The position numbers and the translations under genes were made by a program. DNA of 64,000 nt, taken from assembly GCA_944392135.1 (NCBI GenBank), contig CALXVQ010000006.1:25386-89385 (forward strand). Direction: 5' to 3'. Positions 25,156 to 33,854 of this stretch are shown here, piece by piece. The number at the start of each line of letters is the position of its first letter. Position 1 is the stretch's first letter. Below the pieces are notes generated by a model, which saw only the letters and a program-made list of their open reading frames with translations, ran no database searches and was not told the DNA's origin. This DNA comes from an uncultured Rickettsiales bacterium (GTDB taxonomy: Bacteria > Pseudomonadota > Alphaproteobacteria > Rickettsiales > UBA1997).

Positions 25156-25934
25156 TAGAAGAAAATCTTGAAGAAGTAAAAACAGTTGCCATTGAAGCTA
25201 AAAATTTAACCATTAGTTATGGTGATTTTACAATAATGCAAGATATTAGTTTTACAATAAATAAGCATGATATATTCATTATAATGGGTGGCAGTGGTTG
25301 TGGAAAAAGTACATTACTAAAAGTTTTAACTGGACTTAAAAAACCTAGTAATGGAAGTGTATTTATAGATAGTTATGATTTTTGGAATTCTGACAAGACA
25401 GTTATGGACTTAATAATGAAAAAATGTGGTATTTTATATCAAAGTGGTGCTTTATTTAGTTCTATGACATTAGCTGAAAATGTTGCTTTGCCTTTACAAC
25501 AATATACAAATTATTCACAAAATGAAATAAATGAATTAGTGTCTTTAAAATTAGCATTAGTTGGGTTAGCTGGTTTTGAAGATTTTTACCCAGCTGAAAT
25601 TAGTGGTGGTATGAAAAAAAGAGCAGGGTTAGCAAGAGCATTAGCACTTGACCCTAAAATTGTATATTTTGATGAACCTTCTGCTGGTTTAGATCCTGTA
25701 AGTTCAAAATTATTGGATGATTTAATAATAGAAATTAATCAAAGTCTGGGAACTACTATTGTTGTTGTGACACATGAATTAAATTCTATTTTTAATATTG
25801 GTACAAATTCAATATTTTTGGATGGTGATACAAAAAGTATTATTGGTTATGGAAAACCAACAGAATTATTAAAATATCCACCAAATGATAAAGTATTAAG
25901 ATTTTTAACAAGAGGAGAAAAAGGAAATGCCTAA
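25152..25934 (+). CDS. mlaF: Mla-type lipid ABC transporter ATPase
   Basis: A 260-residue ABC ATPase. Walker A GGSGCGKST (46-54), Q-loop in CGILYQSGALFSSMTLAENVALPL, signature ISGGMKKRAGLARALAL, Walker B KIVYFDEPSAGLDP and switch TVVVVTHEL-like sequence. An upstream in-frame ATG lies deep in the permease gene; the ATG at 25152 is chosen because it forms the ATGA overlap and has GAGG ten bases before it. Confidence 0.93.
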   Translation: MIEENLEEVKTVAIEAKNLTISYGDFTIMQDISFTINKHDIFIIMGGSGCGKSTLLKVLTGLKKPSNGSVFIDSYDFWNSDKTVMDLIMKKCGILYQSGALFSSMTLAENVALPLQQYTNYSQNEINELVSLKLALVGLAGFEDFYPAEISGGMKKRAGLARALALDPKIVYFDEPSAGLDPVSSKLLDDLIIEINQSLGTTIVVVTHELNSIFNIGTNSIFLDGDTKSIIGYGKPTELLKYPPNDKVLRFLTRGEKGNA

Positions 25935-26757
25935 AAAACCTAATAAAAAATTAATTGGAATATTTACAGTAATTAGTATTGCTATTTTTGTAATTATATT
26001 AGTAATGTTTTCTAGTATAAAATCTTTTAAATTAAAAGATGATCAGCTAGTAATGTTTTTTAATGAATCTATTAGTGGCTTAAATATTGGTTCACCTGTA
26101 TCTTTTAGGGGGGTTGAAATAGGACAAGTTATAAAAATAGAATTAATACCAAATAAAGATAAAAAGGGTTTTAGTATTCCAGTATTTGTAAAATTAAATG
26201 AAAATCAAAATTTTAGAGCTAGAAGTAGTGTATGGACTAACAATAATGCAATATTTTTAGAAGATTTAGTAAATGATGGCTTAAAAGCTAGATTAATGAC
26301 GCAAAGTTATTTAACGGGACAATTAATGATTGAATTAGAAATGTTACCAAAAATTCCCGCAAATTTTCAAAATCAATATGTCTTTAAAAATGTTTTGGAA
26401 ATACCAACTGTTTTATCTCCAATTGGTGAATTATCGCAAGGTATACAAAATATGCCAATAAAAGACATTTTAGATAAATTTGATGACTTTTTAATCAATT
26501 TTAATGAAAAATTGCCATTAGCATTAGATAATATAATTTTGACAGCTCAAAATATAGATAAAGCATCAAAAACAATCAATCGTTTAGCAGAAGATATAGA
26601 TAATGCTATTACCAATAATACAAATACATTGCCAATAGTTATTAATAATTTTAATCAAACTATGATTGAAATTGGAGAGGCAGCTAATTCTTTAAAAAAT
26701 TTAGCAGATTTTTTAGAAAGACATCCAGAGTCATTATTAAAAGGAAAAGTTAAATAG
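25927..26757 (+). CDS. mlaD: MCE-family lipid-binding protein MlaD
   Basis: A 276-residue protein: single N-terminal membrane anchor (9-31) and an MCE domain (~38-118) with FNESISGLNIGSPVSFRGVEIGQVI, then a helical region (~165-270) likely forming the hexamer's collar. It sits in the periplasm, binding phospholipid and MlaE. It starts 8 bp inside the ATPase gene. Confidence 0.92.
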   Translation: MPKKPNKKLIGIFTVISIAIFVIILVMFSSIKSFKLKDDQLVMFFNESISGLNIGSPVSFRGVEIGQVIKIELIPNKDKKGFSIPVFVKLNENQNFRARSSVWTNNNAIFLEDLVNDGLKARLMTQSYLTGQLMIELEMLPKIPANFQNQYVFKNVLEIPTVLSPIGELSQGIQNMPIKDILDKFDDFLINFNEKLPLALDNIILTAQNIDKASKTINRLAEDIDNAITNNTNTLPIVINNFNQTMIEIGEAANSLKNLADFLERHPESLLKGKVK

Positions 26758-26765
26758 GAGTATAT

Positions 26766-27350
26766 ATGAAAAAAATATATTATGTATTGTTTTTGATTTT
26801 ATTATCATCTTGTTTTAGTGGCAGAAGTCAACCATCTAATTTTTATGTACTTAGAGCAATACCAGAAGAAAATATTGCTTACAATGTTAAGAATAGTTTT
26901 ATTGGTATAGATGTATTGTATATTGCTAGTTATTTAGATAGAAAGGAAATAATTACTACTGTTGATGGTAATAATACTGAAATACAAATGTCTGAATTTA
27001 ATAGATGGGCAGAACCATTATCTAGTGCAATTCAAAGGAATATTGTATTAAATATGTCTACATATATGCCAAATAGTTTAATAAGATCTATAAATGCATT
27101 TAATAGAAATTTTGATTATATAGTATTAGTTTATATTAATAGATTTGATGGTTCTTTTAATGATAAAGTATATCTTGATGCTTTTTATTCTATTGTAGAT
27201 AAAAAAGGTAAAATTGTAGCAAGTGATAAAGTATTACTTACTAATAATTTAGGTGATACATATGATGACTTAGCTATACAAGAAAGTGGCTTGATTTCTA
27301 AATTATCTCAAATTTTAGCAAAAAAAATTAGTCAAATAGATAGTAAATGA
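26766..27350 (+). CDS. ABC-type transport auxiliary lipoprotein (PqiC/YmbA-like)
   Basis: A 194-residue lipoprotein with lipobox LSSC (Cys16), then FYVLRAIPEEN, the usual start of the PqiC/YmbA domain, and a mid-segment RWAEPLSSAIQRNIVLNMS typical of the family. In MCE operons such lipoproteins link the MCE assembly to the outer membrane. It is 8 bp after mlaD. No mlaC is seen, so this protein may take the place of the usual periplasmic shuttle. Confidence 0.8.
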   Translation: MKKIYYVLFLILLSSCFSGRSQPSNFYVLRAIPEENIAYNVKNSFIGIDVLYIASYLDRKEIITTVDGNNTEIQMSEFNRWAEPLSSAIQRNIVLNMSTYMPNSLIRSINAFNRNFDYIVLVYINRFDGSFNDKVYLDAFYSIVDKKGKIVASDKVLLTNNLGDTYDDLAIQESGLISKLSQILAKKISQIDSK

Positions 27351-27360
27351 TAAAAAAATA

Positions 27361-27389
27361 TTGAATTTTTAGATATATTGTTATATAAA
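27361..27389 (+). promoter_or_regulatory. Promoter of the small Glu-rich lipoprotein gene
   Basis: TTGAAT (27361-27366), 17-base spacer starting TTTTAGATA, TATAAA (27384-27389). The first 15 bases recur at 27777. Confidence 0.5.
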
Positions 27390-27422
27390 ATTAAGTTGTA
27401 TAAAAACAAAAGGTAAAAAATT

Positions 27423-27695
27423 ATGAAAAAAATATATTTATCTTTAATAGCAGTTTTATTATTATCTGCTTGTACTTGTAATTTAGATCAAAATAATAAT
27501 GTAGCAATAGTTGAGGAAGATGTTGTAGTTGTTGAAGAAGAAACTCCAACAGAAACAGTTGTTGAAGAAGAAGAAGTTGCTGTTGTAGAAACACCAGAAG
27601 AAGAAGTTGTAGAAGAAGAAGTACAAAAGAAGACAACAAAAACAATTTATAAAAAAGTTTATTCATTAGAAAAAAATAATAAAGTACAATATTAA
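27423..27695 (+). CDS. Small Glu/Val-rich lipoprotein, unknown function
   Basis: A 90-residue protein with signal peptide and lipobox LSAC (Cys17). Residues 29-70 consist largely of repeated V/E clusters (VVVVEEE, VVEEEEVAVVE, EEEVVEEEV), followed by a basic end (KKTTKTIYKKVYS). No family recognised. Strong charge and an anchored end suggest a periplasmic spacer or a partner of a basic surface, but this is only inference. It lies between the Mla-type operon and the retropepsin lipoprotein. Confidence 0.75.
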   Translation: MKKIYLSLIAVLLLSACTCNLDQNNNVAIVEEDVVVVEEETPTETVVEEEEVAVVETPEEEVVEEEVQKKTTKTIYKKVYSLEKNNKVQY

Positions 27696-27704
27696 ATTTT
27701 TTGA

Positions 27705-27760
27705 AAAATATATTTTGTGAGATATTAAGAATATTAGCTTCTTGCAAAATATATTTTTTT
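27705..27760 (+). terminator. Long-stem terminator after the small lipoprotein gene
   Basis: AAAATATATTTTG (27705-27717) pairs with CAAAATATATTTT (27745-27757), followed by T run; the interval is a 27-base AT-rich loop. Confidence 0.45.
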
Positions 27761-27776
27761 TATGTGCGAAAAAATA

Positions 27777-27805
27777 TTGAATTTTTAGATAAATTATTGT
27801 AAAAA
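27777..27805 (+). promoter_or_regulatory. Promoter of the retropepsin-like lipoprotein operon
   Basis: TTGAAT (27777-27782), 17-base spacer beginning TTTTAGATA, TAAAAA (27800-27805). Shares its upstream half with 27361. Confidence 0.4.
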
Positions 27806-27834
27806 TTTTTTGTTGGGAAATAAAGAATTAGTTT

Positions 27835-28422
27835 ATGAAGAAAAATATTTTATTTATTTTAATACCTCTATTGTTAACTTCATGTTCAAAATTATTTAAT
27901 GGGGAAAATTCAATGTCAAAAGTAATTTATGTAAATGCAAATGATAAACAAAATACCGAATCAACATTAATAAATAAAGAACAAAAAGAATTAAAAGAAA
28001 AAGTTTATTATCCATTAGGCATTATAGGTGCAGTTGAACCTATTTATTTAAAAGATATGAATTCTGTTTTTTATGCTAGGATAGATACCGGAGCAACAAC
28101 ATCTTCTATTGATGCAACTGAAATTACTAGATTTGAAAGAGATGGTGAAGATTGGGTATCATTTGTTATTACTAATGCTAAAACAAAAGAAACTAAAAAG
28201 TTTGAAAAAAAGGTAGCTAGAAAAATATCAATTAAAAGACAAAGTGGAAATAATGAGTCAAGGGTTTCTGTAAATATGGAAATTAAAATTGGTAATCAAC
28301 AATTAGTCAAAGAATTTACATTAGTACATAGAAAAGATTTTAATTATCAAGTTTTAATTGGTAGAAATATATTAAATGGACTTGCTGTTGTTGATGTAGC
28401 TACTTCTAATACATTAAATTAA
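27835..28422 (+). CDS. Retropepsin-like aspartyl protease lipoprotein (RimB-like family)
   Basis: A 195-residue lipoprotein: lipobox LTSC (Cys17) and a retroviral-type aspartyl protease domain with ARIDTGATTSSIDA (81-94, Asp84), followed by EITRFERDG and a C-terminal FNYQVLIGRNILNGL. Proteins annotated as ATP-dependent zinc protease/RimB carry the DTGA motif and are encoded beside RimK-like ligases. The dimeric protease would act in the periplasm. First of three genes that form one module with the next two. Confidence 0.85.
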   Translation: MKKNILFILIPLLLTSCSKLFNGENSMSKVIYVNANDKQNTESTLINKEQKELKEKVYYPLGIIGAVEPIYLKDMNSVFYARIDTGATTSSIDATEITRFERDGEDWVSFVITNAKTKETKKFEKKVARKISIKRQSGNNESRVSVNMEIKIGNQQLVKEFTLVHRKDFNYQVLIGRNILNGLAVVDVATSNTLN

Positions 28423-28441
28423 TCATTATAGAGAGGTAATT

Positions 28442-29983
28442 ATGAAAATTACTAAAAAACTTTCTGTTAGCAAAATATTATTGTGCTGTTTTATAATATC
28501 AATATTTTATGTAATATTTGCTATACAATATAAAATTAGATATTTTGGTTTTTCTATTAATCCTAATGCTGAAACTAATGTGTGGTTGGTTGAGGGTACA
28601 ATATCATATACAACAACAGGAGAACCAATTAAGTTAATTTTGAATGCACCTAACAATTCTACAATTATTGGTGATAGTATTACTACCGAAGGTTATGAAA
28701 TTACTGAAAATAAATTAAAGCATAGAAAAATTATTGAATTAACAGCAGAGCCAAAAAAGGCAGGTAAAGAAGAAAAAATATATTATAGAGTTTTATTGTT
28801 AGAAAATGCAAAACTTGATAAAGTTGAAACAAATAACGAAATTCCATCTATTGATATTCCTTATTTTAATGAGGCTCAAAAGAATGCAGCTAATAAGTTG
28901 CTTACTTATGCAAAATCTAGAAATTCTGGTGATATTGTATCTAATTTAATTAGAATTTTAAATCAAAAACCATCAATAGAAGAAGTACAAACATTTATCC
29001 CTTTAAAAGTTGATCAAACAGAAATATTTAATATAACAAAATCTATACTATCATTAGAAAATATACCAGTTAGAATGATTAGAGGTGTTACATTGCAAGA
29101 AAATAAATCATTGCAAAAACCTGATTTATTGTTAGAAGCATATGTAAATGGTGAATGGAAAATATATAATTTAGAAAATGGAAAAGTTGGTATTCCTGAA
29201 AATTTCTTGATTTTCCAAAATGGTGGTGAATCATTATTAGATGTTGAAGGTGGTAAGAATTCTAAAATTGTTTTTTCTGTATTAAAAAATAAATATAATA
29301 CTTTATTTTTATCAAAATATAAAGCAAAAACAAACTCGTTAGATACATCTTTTAAATATTCTATGTTTAATTTGCCAGTTAGAGAGCAAAATATGCTAAA
29401 AATTATTACAGTTTTTCCATTGGCAATATTAAGTATTGTTATTTTAAGAAATATAATTGGTATAAAAACACTAGGAACTTTTACTCCTATGTTAATAGCT
29501 ATGTCATTTATTCAAACAGGTTTAATTAATGGTTTGTTAGCTTTTACATTTTTAATAACTGTTGGTTTATTAATTAGGAGGGTATTTTCAAAGATTCGGT
29601 TATTATTAGTTCCTAGAATTTCAAGTATTGTAATTCTTGTAATATTTTTGATTCAAATAATTACAGTTGTAGCCTACAATCTTAATATAGAGATAGGTTT
29701 ATCTTTATTATTTTTCCCATTAATTATAACTGCTTGGATTATAGAAAGATCATCAATAGTTATAGATGAAAGTGGTGAAAAAACCGCAATTAAGCAAAAT
29801 ATTATTACATTAATAGTTGCTACATTTACATATTTAGTTATTAGTAGTGAACAAATTAGATATATAATGTATGTATTTAATGAAATCAATATTTCAATTT
29901 TATTCTTAATAATGCTAATTGGTACTTATACAGGTTATAGATTAACTGAAATAAAAAGATTTCAAGCAATATTAAATAAATAA
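28442..29983 (+). CDS. UUP1-type protein: inactive transglutaminase-like domain fused to 7 transmembrane helices
   Basis: A 513-residue protein. One N-terminal membrane segment (13-33), a periplasmic domain (~40-310) resembling a transglutaminase (EIPSIDIPYFNEAQKNAANKLLTYA..., NIPVRMIRG...) without a clear catalytic Cys-His pair, then seven hydrophobic helices (~325-510) with IIGIKTLGTFTPMLIAMSFI, TVGLLIRRVF, and IAQ-like TYTGYRLTEIKRF at the end. Known in proteobacteria next to RimK-like ATP-grasp ligases. Begins after an AGAGG site 19 bp past the previous stop. Confidence 0.85.
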   Translation: MKITKKLSVSKILLCCFIISIFYVIFAIQYKIRYFGFSINPNAETNVWLVEGTISYTTTGEPIKLILNAPNNSTIIGDSITTEGYEITENKLKHRKIIELTAEPKKAGKEEKIYYRVLLLENAKLDKVETNNEIPSIDIPYFNEAQKNAANKLLTYAKSRNSGDIVSNLIRILNQKPSIEEVQTFIPLKVDQTEIFNITKSILSLENIPVRMIRGVTLQENKSLQKPDLLLEAYVNGEWKIYNLENGKVGIPENFLIFQNGGESLLDVEGGKNSKIVFSVLKNKYNTLFLSKYKAKTNSLDTSFKYSMFNLPVREQNMLKIITVFPLAILSIVILRNIIGIKTLGTFTPMLIAMSFIQTGLINGLLAFTFLITVGLLIRRVFSKIRLLLVPRISSIVILVIFLIQIITVVAYNLNIEIGLSLLFFPLIITAWIIERSSIVIDESGEKTAIKQNIITLIVATFTYLVISSEQIRYIMYVFNEINISILFLIMLIGTYTGYRLTEIKRFQAILNK

Positions 29984-29993
29984 TGGTAGAATA

Positions 29994-30944
29994 ATGCTAA
30001 AAATATTTGAAATTGCAAAAGAAATGAAAAAAGCTGGTATTCTAGGTATGAATGCTAGGAACTATAAATATACATTAAAGCAAAATAATAGAAAATATTT
30101 TCCATTAGTTGATAATAAACTAGAAACTAAAAAGATAGCATTAGAAAATGGAATTTCAACCACAAATGCCATTGGTTCTATTTCTCATAGTTATGAAGTA
30201 AAAAACTTATTTTCTATTATAGAAGGGCATAAAGAGTTTGTAATTAAACCAGCACAGGGTAGTGGTGGAAAAGGAATTTTAGTATTTAAAGATTTTGATG
30301 GTGAAAATTTTACCACTGTATCTAATAAAATTTTAAGTAAAAAGGAAGTCATGGAACATTGCTACAATATTCTTGGTGGACTTTATAGTTTAGGTGGAAA
30401 AAATGACATTATAATCATTGAAGAAATGATACAATTTAGTGATTTCTTTAAACAATATAGTTATAAAGGTGTTCCTGATGTTAGAATTATTATTTACAAG
30501 GGGATACCTGTAATGGCTATGCTTAGATTATCCACATCAAAATCTAATGGAAAAGCTAATTTGCATCAAGGAGCTATTGGTGTTGGTATTGATGTAAAAA
30601 ATGGAAAAGCAACTTATGCTGTGATGAAAAATCAACCGGTTTATGAACACCCTGATACAAAAGCTGATTTATCAAAGATTGAAGTGCCATATTGGAATGA
30701 TCATTTAGAAATAGCTTATAAAATATGTGAAATTACACATTTAAATTATGTAGGTACTGATATAGTTTTAGATAAAAATAAAGGAGCTTTATTATTAGAG
30801 ATAAATGCAAGGCCGGGGTTAGCTATTCAAATTGCTAATAGAGTAGGGCTTGAAAGTAGATTAAAAATAGTTGACGAATATAAGGGTAATTTAGAAAATA
30901 TGTCAAATGAAGAAAAATACAAATTTATTTGCGAACATTTTTAA
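29994..30944 (+). CDS. RimK-like ATP-grasp ligase (alpha-L-glutamate ligase-like)
   Basis: A 316-residue cytosolic ATP-grasp ligase. Visible: EFVIKPAQGSGGKGILVF (ATP-binding loop, ~81-98), DVRIIIYKGIPVMAMLRLSTSKSNGKANLHQGAIGVGID, and the metal- and substrate-site LEINARPGLAIQIANRVGL near the end. Family members join amino acids to peptides or proteins by amide bonds. It starts 10 bp after the membrane partner. The target is unknown; retropepsin plus membrane partner suggest a peptide tag that is made, exported and trimmed. Converges with the next operon, with 6 bp between stops. Confidence 0.9.
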   Translation: MLKIFEIAKEMKKAGILGMNARNYKYTLKQNNRKYFPLVDNKLETKKIALENGISTTNAIGSISHSYEVKNLFSIIEGHKEFVIKPAQGSGGKGILVFKDFDGENFTTVSNKILSKKEVMEHCYNILGGLYSLGGKNDIIIIEEMIQFSDFFKQYSYKGVPDVRIIIYKGIPVMAMLRLSTSKSNGKANLHQGAIGVGIDVKNGKATYAVMKNQPVYEHPDTKADLSKIEVPYWNDHLEIAYKICEITHLNYVGTDIVLDKNKGALLLEINARPGLAIQIANRVGLESRLKIVDEYKGNLENMSNEEKYKFICEHF

Positions 30945-30950
30945 CAAAAA

Positions 30951-32339
30951 CTATTTTACTTTTGCTATTTTTGAAACTCCATGTTCAGTTTTTGACCAAT
31001 AAAAGGGCTTTACAATTAATTCATACAAAGATTTTATACTTGCAATGTAATGTAAAGTCCAATACAATGGAAAAAATATAAAAGCCAATAAATTGAATCT
31101 CATTTTATTTTTTATACAAATAGAAATAAATGAACCATAAATCATTATTATCATTATATAAATATTAGCATACATTAAATATTTAAGTGTTATAATATTA
31201 GGAATCATATTTAAATATATTAAATTATTAAATATAATTATTATTAATGCTAAAAATGAGAAAAAAGACATACCAATAAATGTAAAAAATATAATGATAT
31301 TTGATAAATTTAATTGAAAAATTTTAAGAAATTTATTTTTGATTAAAGATTTATTAGAGCTAATTGGCCTTGATAATAATAAATGTTCACAAAATGTTTG
31401 TGCAAAGCCTTTTAGCCATCTAGATCTTTGTTTTAGCCAAGCTTTTATTGTTGTAGGACATTCTTCTTCTGTAATAGAATTAAGTGTTGATATTTTATAA
31501 TTAGCTTTTGCTAATCTAATACCTAATTCTGCATCTTCTGTCATATTATAGCCATCCCAGCCACCAACTTGTTTTAATTTATCAATTCTAAAATGATTAC
31601 TTGTACCACCAAGTGGAAAGAAGGTAGCAAATGTATTAATTGAATTAATGGTATAATCAAACCACATAGAATATTCTATTGAAAAATAATAAGATAAAAT
31701 ATTATCATATTTATTATAAAAATTTAAAGATGCTTGAAGGCAAACTACATTTTCATCTAATTTATTAAATTTCTCAATAGCTTTTCTTAATTGATATTTT
31801 TCTGGCCTATCTTCTGCATCATAAATTGTTAAGAATTTTCCTTTTGCAAATTTTAGTGCATAATTTAAACTCATTGGTTTAGATTTTACTTTAAAGTCAG
31901 GAACAATAATTAAATCAAAATTAAATTTTGTTAATAATTTTTGTGCTACATCTATTGTTTCTTTATCATCAACATCAACTATTAATTTTATATCAAGCTT
32001 ATCTTGCGGATAATCTAAATTATATAATGAATTTAGCAAATTATTGATTACAATATATTTTTCATTTCTTACTGGTAATAGAATTGTATAAATTGGTAAA
32101 TCGTTATCTGTTATATTTAAATTATCTTTTTTGTAATAATTGCTAATATTATTTTTATATAAGCCAATAATAAACAGTATTATTTTTATTAAATCAGTAG
32201 TAAAAAACAATATATTTATAAATATCAATATAAATATAGCAATTTTAATAAAAAATAATGGTAATATGAAAAATAATATAACAATACTAATTACAAAAGA
32301 AGTATATAAAATTTTTTTAAGGCCTCCAATTGTTATCAT
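30951..32339 (-). CDS. Processive-type membrane glycosyltransferase (family 2)
   Basis: A 462-residue protein: two N-terminal membrane helices, GT-A catalytic domain (TILLPVRNEK, DAEDRPEKYQLRKA, NMTEDAELGIRLAKANYKI, then QRSRWLKGFAQTF matching the Q(Q/R)xRW motif), and three or four C-terminal helices. The four D, D, D, QxxRW elements identify a processive beta-glycosyltransferase like cellulose or hyaluronan synthases, or the polysaccharide synthases of alphaproteobacteria. It is 11 bp after lolC in the same direction. Sugar unknown. Confidence 0.85.
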   Translation of the reverse strand: MITIGGLKKILYTSFVISIVILFFILPLFFIKIAIFILIFINILFFTTDLIKIILFIIGLYKNNISNYYKKDNLNITDNDLPIYTILLPVRNEKYIVINNLLNSLYNLDYPQDKLDIKLIVDVDDKETIDVAQKLLTKFNFDLIIVPDFKVKSKPMSLNYALKFAKGKFLTIYDAEDRPEKYQLRKAIEKFNKLDENVVCLQASLNFYNKYDNILSYYFSIEYSMWFDYTINSINTFATFFPLGGTSNHFRIDKLKQVGGWDGYNMTEDAELGIRLAKANYKISTLNSITEEECPTTIKAWLKQRSRWLKGFAQTFCEHLLLSRPISSNKSLIKNKFLKIFQLNLSNIIIFFTFIGMSFFSFLALIIIIFNNLIYLNMIPNIITLKYLMYANIYIMIIMIYGSFISICIKNKMRFNLLAFIFFPLYWTLHYIASIKSLYELIVKPFYWSKTEHGVSKIAKVK

Positions 32340-32350
32340 TTTAATTTTCC

Positions 32351-33616
32351 TTATTCATATCTTAAAATTTCTGCTGGATTAGTTTTTGATGCTTTATACG
32401 ATGGATACAAAGTTGATAAAAATGATAATAATAAAGATAAGCTAACAATAAAAATAATATCACTAGGAATTATTTTTGATGGTAATTCTGTCAAAAAATA
32501 TACAGTTGGTGAAAATAGCTCTAAATCAAAAGCTTTTTCCAACCATATTTTTATACTTTGAATATTCTTTGCAATGGCAATACCTAAAATACAACCAACA
32601 AAAGTACCACAAAAACCAATTAAAGAACCACATATCAAAAATATTTTCATTACACTAGATCTTGAAAAACCAACTGTTCTTAATAAAGCTATTTGTTTAT
32701 TTTTATCATTTACTAACATTGTTAAACTTGAAATTATATTAAATGTAGCAACAAGAATAATTAATGTTAGAATTATAAACATAACATTTCTTTCAACATT
32801 TAGAGCACCTATAAATGCTGCATTTGATTGTTTCCAATCTATTAAATTTACTTGATAATTATTTTTTAGTAATTCTGTTTTGATTTTTCCATAAGATGTA
32901 TTTAAAATATTCATATCTTTCAAATAAATTTCAATACCACTAACAGAATTATCATATTTAAAATGTTTTTGTGCCATATCTAATGGAATAAAACCAATAT
33001 TAGCATCATATTCATACATACCACTAGAATAAGTGCCAATAACTTTATATGTTTTTGTTCTTGGTAAGCTTCCTAAAATTGTAGAATTACCTTCTGGGGC
33101 AATAATTTTAATAGTATCACCTTCTTTAACTCTTAATTTCATAGCTAATGATTCACCTAATAAAATTGCATTGTCTTGAAATTCATTATTAAAATCAAAA
33201 GCTGAAATATTGTCCTTTATTTGTTCTTTTTCTAATAAATCTTGTCCTTTCATACCTTTAATAATAATGCCAGTTGTAGCATTTTCACTAATAACCATAA
33301 CTTGCTGTTCAACCATTGGATTTATTTTTTTTACATTTTCATCTTTTTTAATTAATTCAATAGCTTTTTCATATTCTTCTAAACCTCTATATTTAGGTAA
33401 AACTGTAATATGTGAATTTATACCTAAAATTCTATTAGTAAAATCTTCTCTAAAACCGTTCATTACAGACATAACTATTATTAATGTTGCAACACCTAAC
33501 ATAATGCCAACAAGAGAAAAAATAGCTGTTACGGATATAAATTTTTCTTTATTTTTTGATTTTAAATATCTTAAAGCAATAAAAAATTCTAATTTTGAAA
33601 TCATATTTTTAAACAT
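32351..33616 (-). CDS. lolC: Lipoprotein-releasing ABC transporter permease
   Basis: A 421-residue LolC/LolE-type permease: N-terminal helix (~28-50, MLGVATLIIVMSVMNGFREDFTNRILG), large periplasmic domain, and three C-terminal helices with FTNIISSLTMLVNDKNKQIALLRTVGFSRSSVMKIF, ending in YPSYKASKTNPAEILRYE. It lifts lipoproteins from the inner membrane for LolA. The ATPase lolD is not adjacent. The first ATG is at 33616; a second at 33604 (MISKLEFF) is equally possible. Confidence 0.93.
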   Translation of the reverse strand: MFKNMISKLEFFIALRYLKSKNKEKFISVTAIFSLVGIMLGVATLIIVMSVMNGFREDFTNRILGINSHITVLPKYRGLEEYEKAIELIKKDENVKKINPMVEQQVMVISENATTGIIIKGMKGQDLLEKEQIKDNISAFDFNNEFQDNAILLGESLAMKLRVKEGDTIKIIAPEGNSTILGSLPRTKTYKVIGTYSSGMYEYDANIGFIPLDMAQKHFKYDNSVSGIEIYLKDMNILNTSYGKIKTELLKNNYQVNLIDWKQSNAAFIGALNVERNVMFIILTLIILVATFNIISSLTMLVNDKNKQIALLRTVGFSRSSVMKIFLICGSLIGFCGTFVGCILGIAIAKNIQSIKIWLEKAFDLELFSPTVYFLTELPSKIIPSDIIFIVSLSLLLSFLSTLYPSYKASKTNPAEILRYE

Positions 33617-33695
33617 AAATACTTTATAAAAATTTTAATGTATTTTTTATTAAATTGTCAATTATTTATTAATAATTATTTGTATTATATTTTTC

Positions 33696-33723
33696 TTGCA
33701 ATTTAAAAATAGCATATTATAAT
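33696..33723 (+). promoter_or_regulatory. Promoter of tRNA-fMet
   Basis: TTGCAA (33696-33701), 16-base spacer, TATAAT (33718-33723), ending 14 bases before the tRNA. Confidence 0.6.
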
Positions 33724-33736
33724 CTTACTATCTAAT

Positions 33737-33813
<77 letters not shown>

Positions 33814-33854
33814 ATCATATATTAATTTATTATCTTGTAAGTATTACTTATTAG

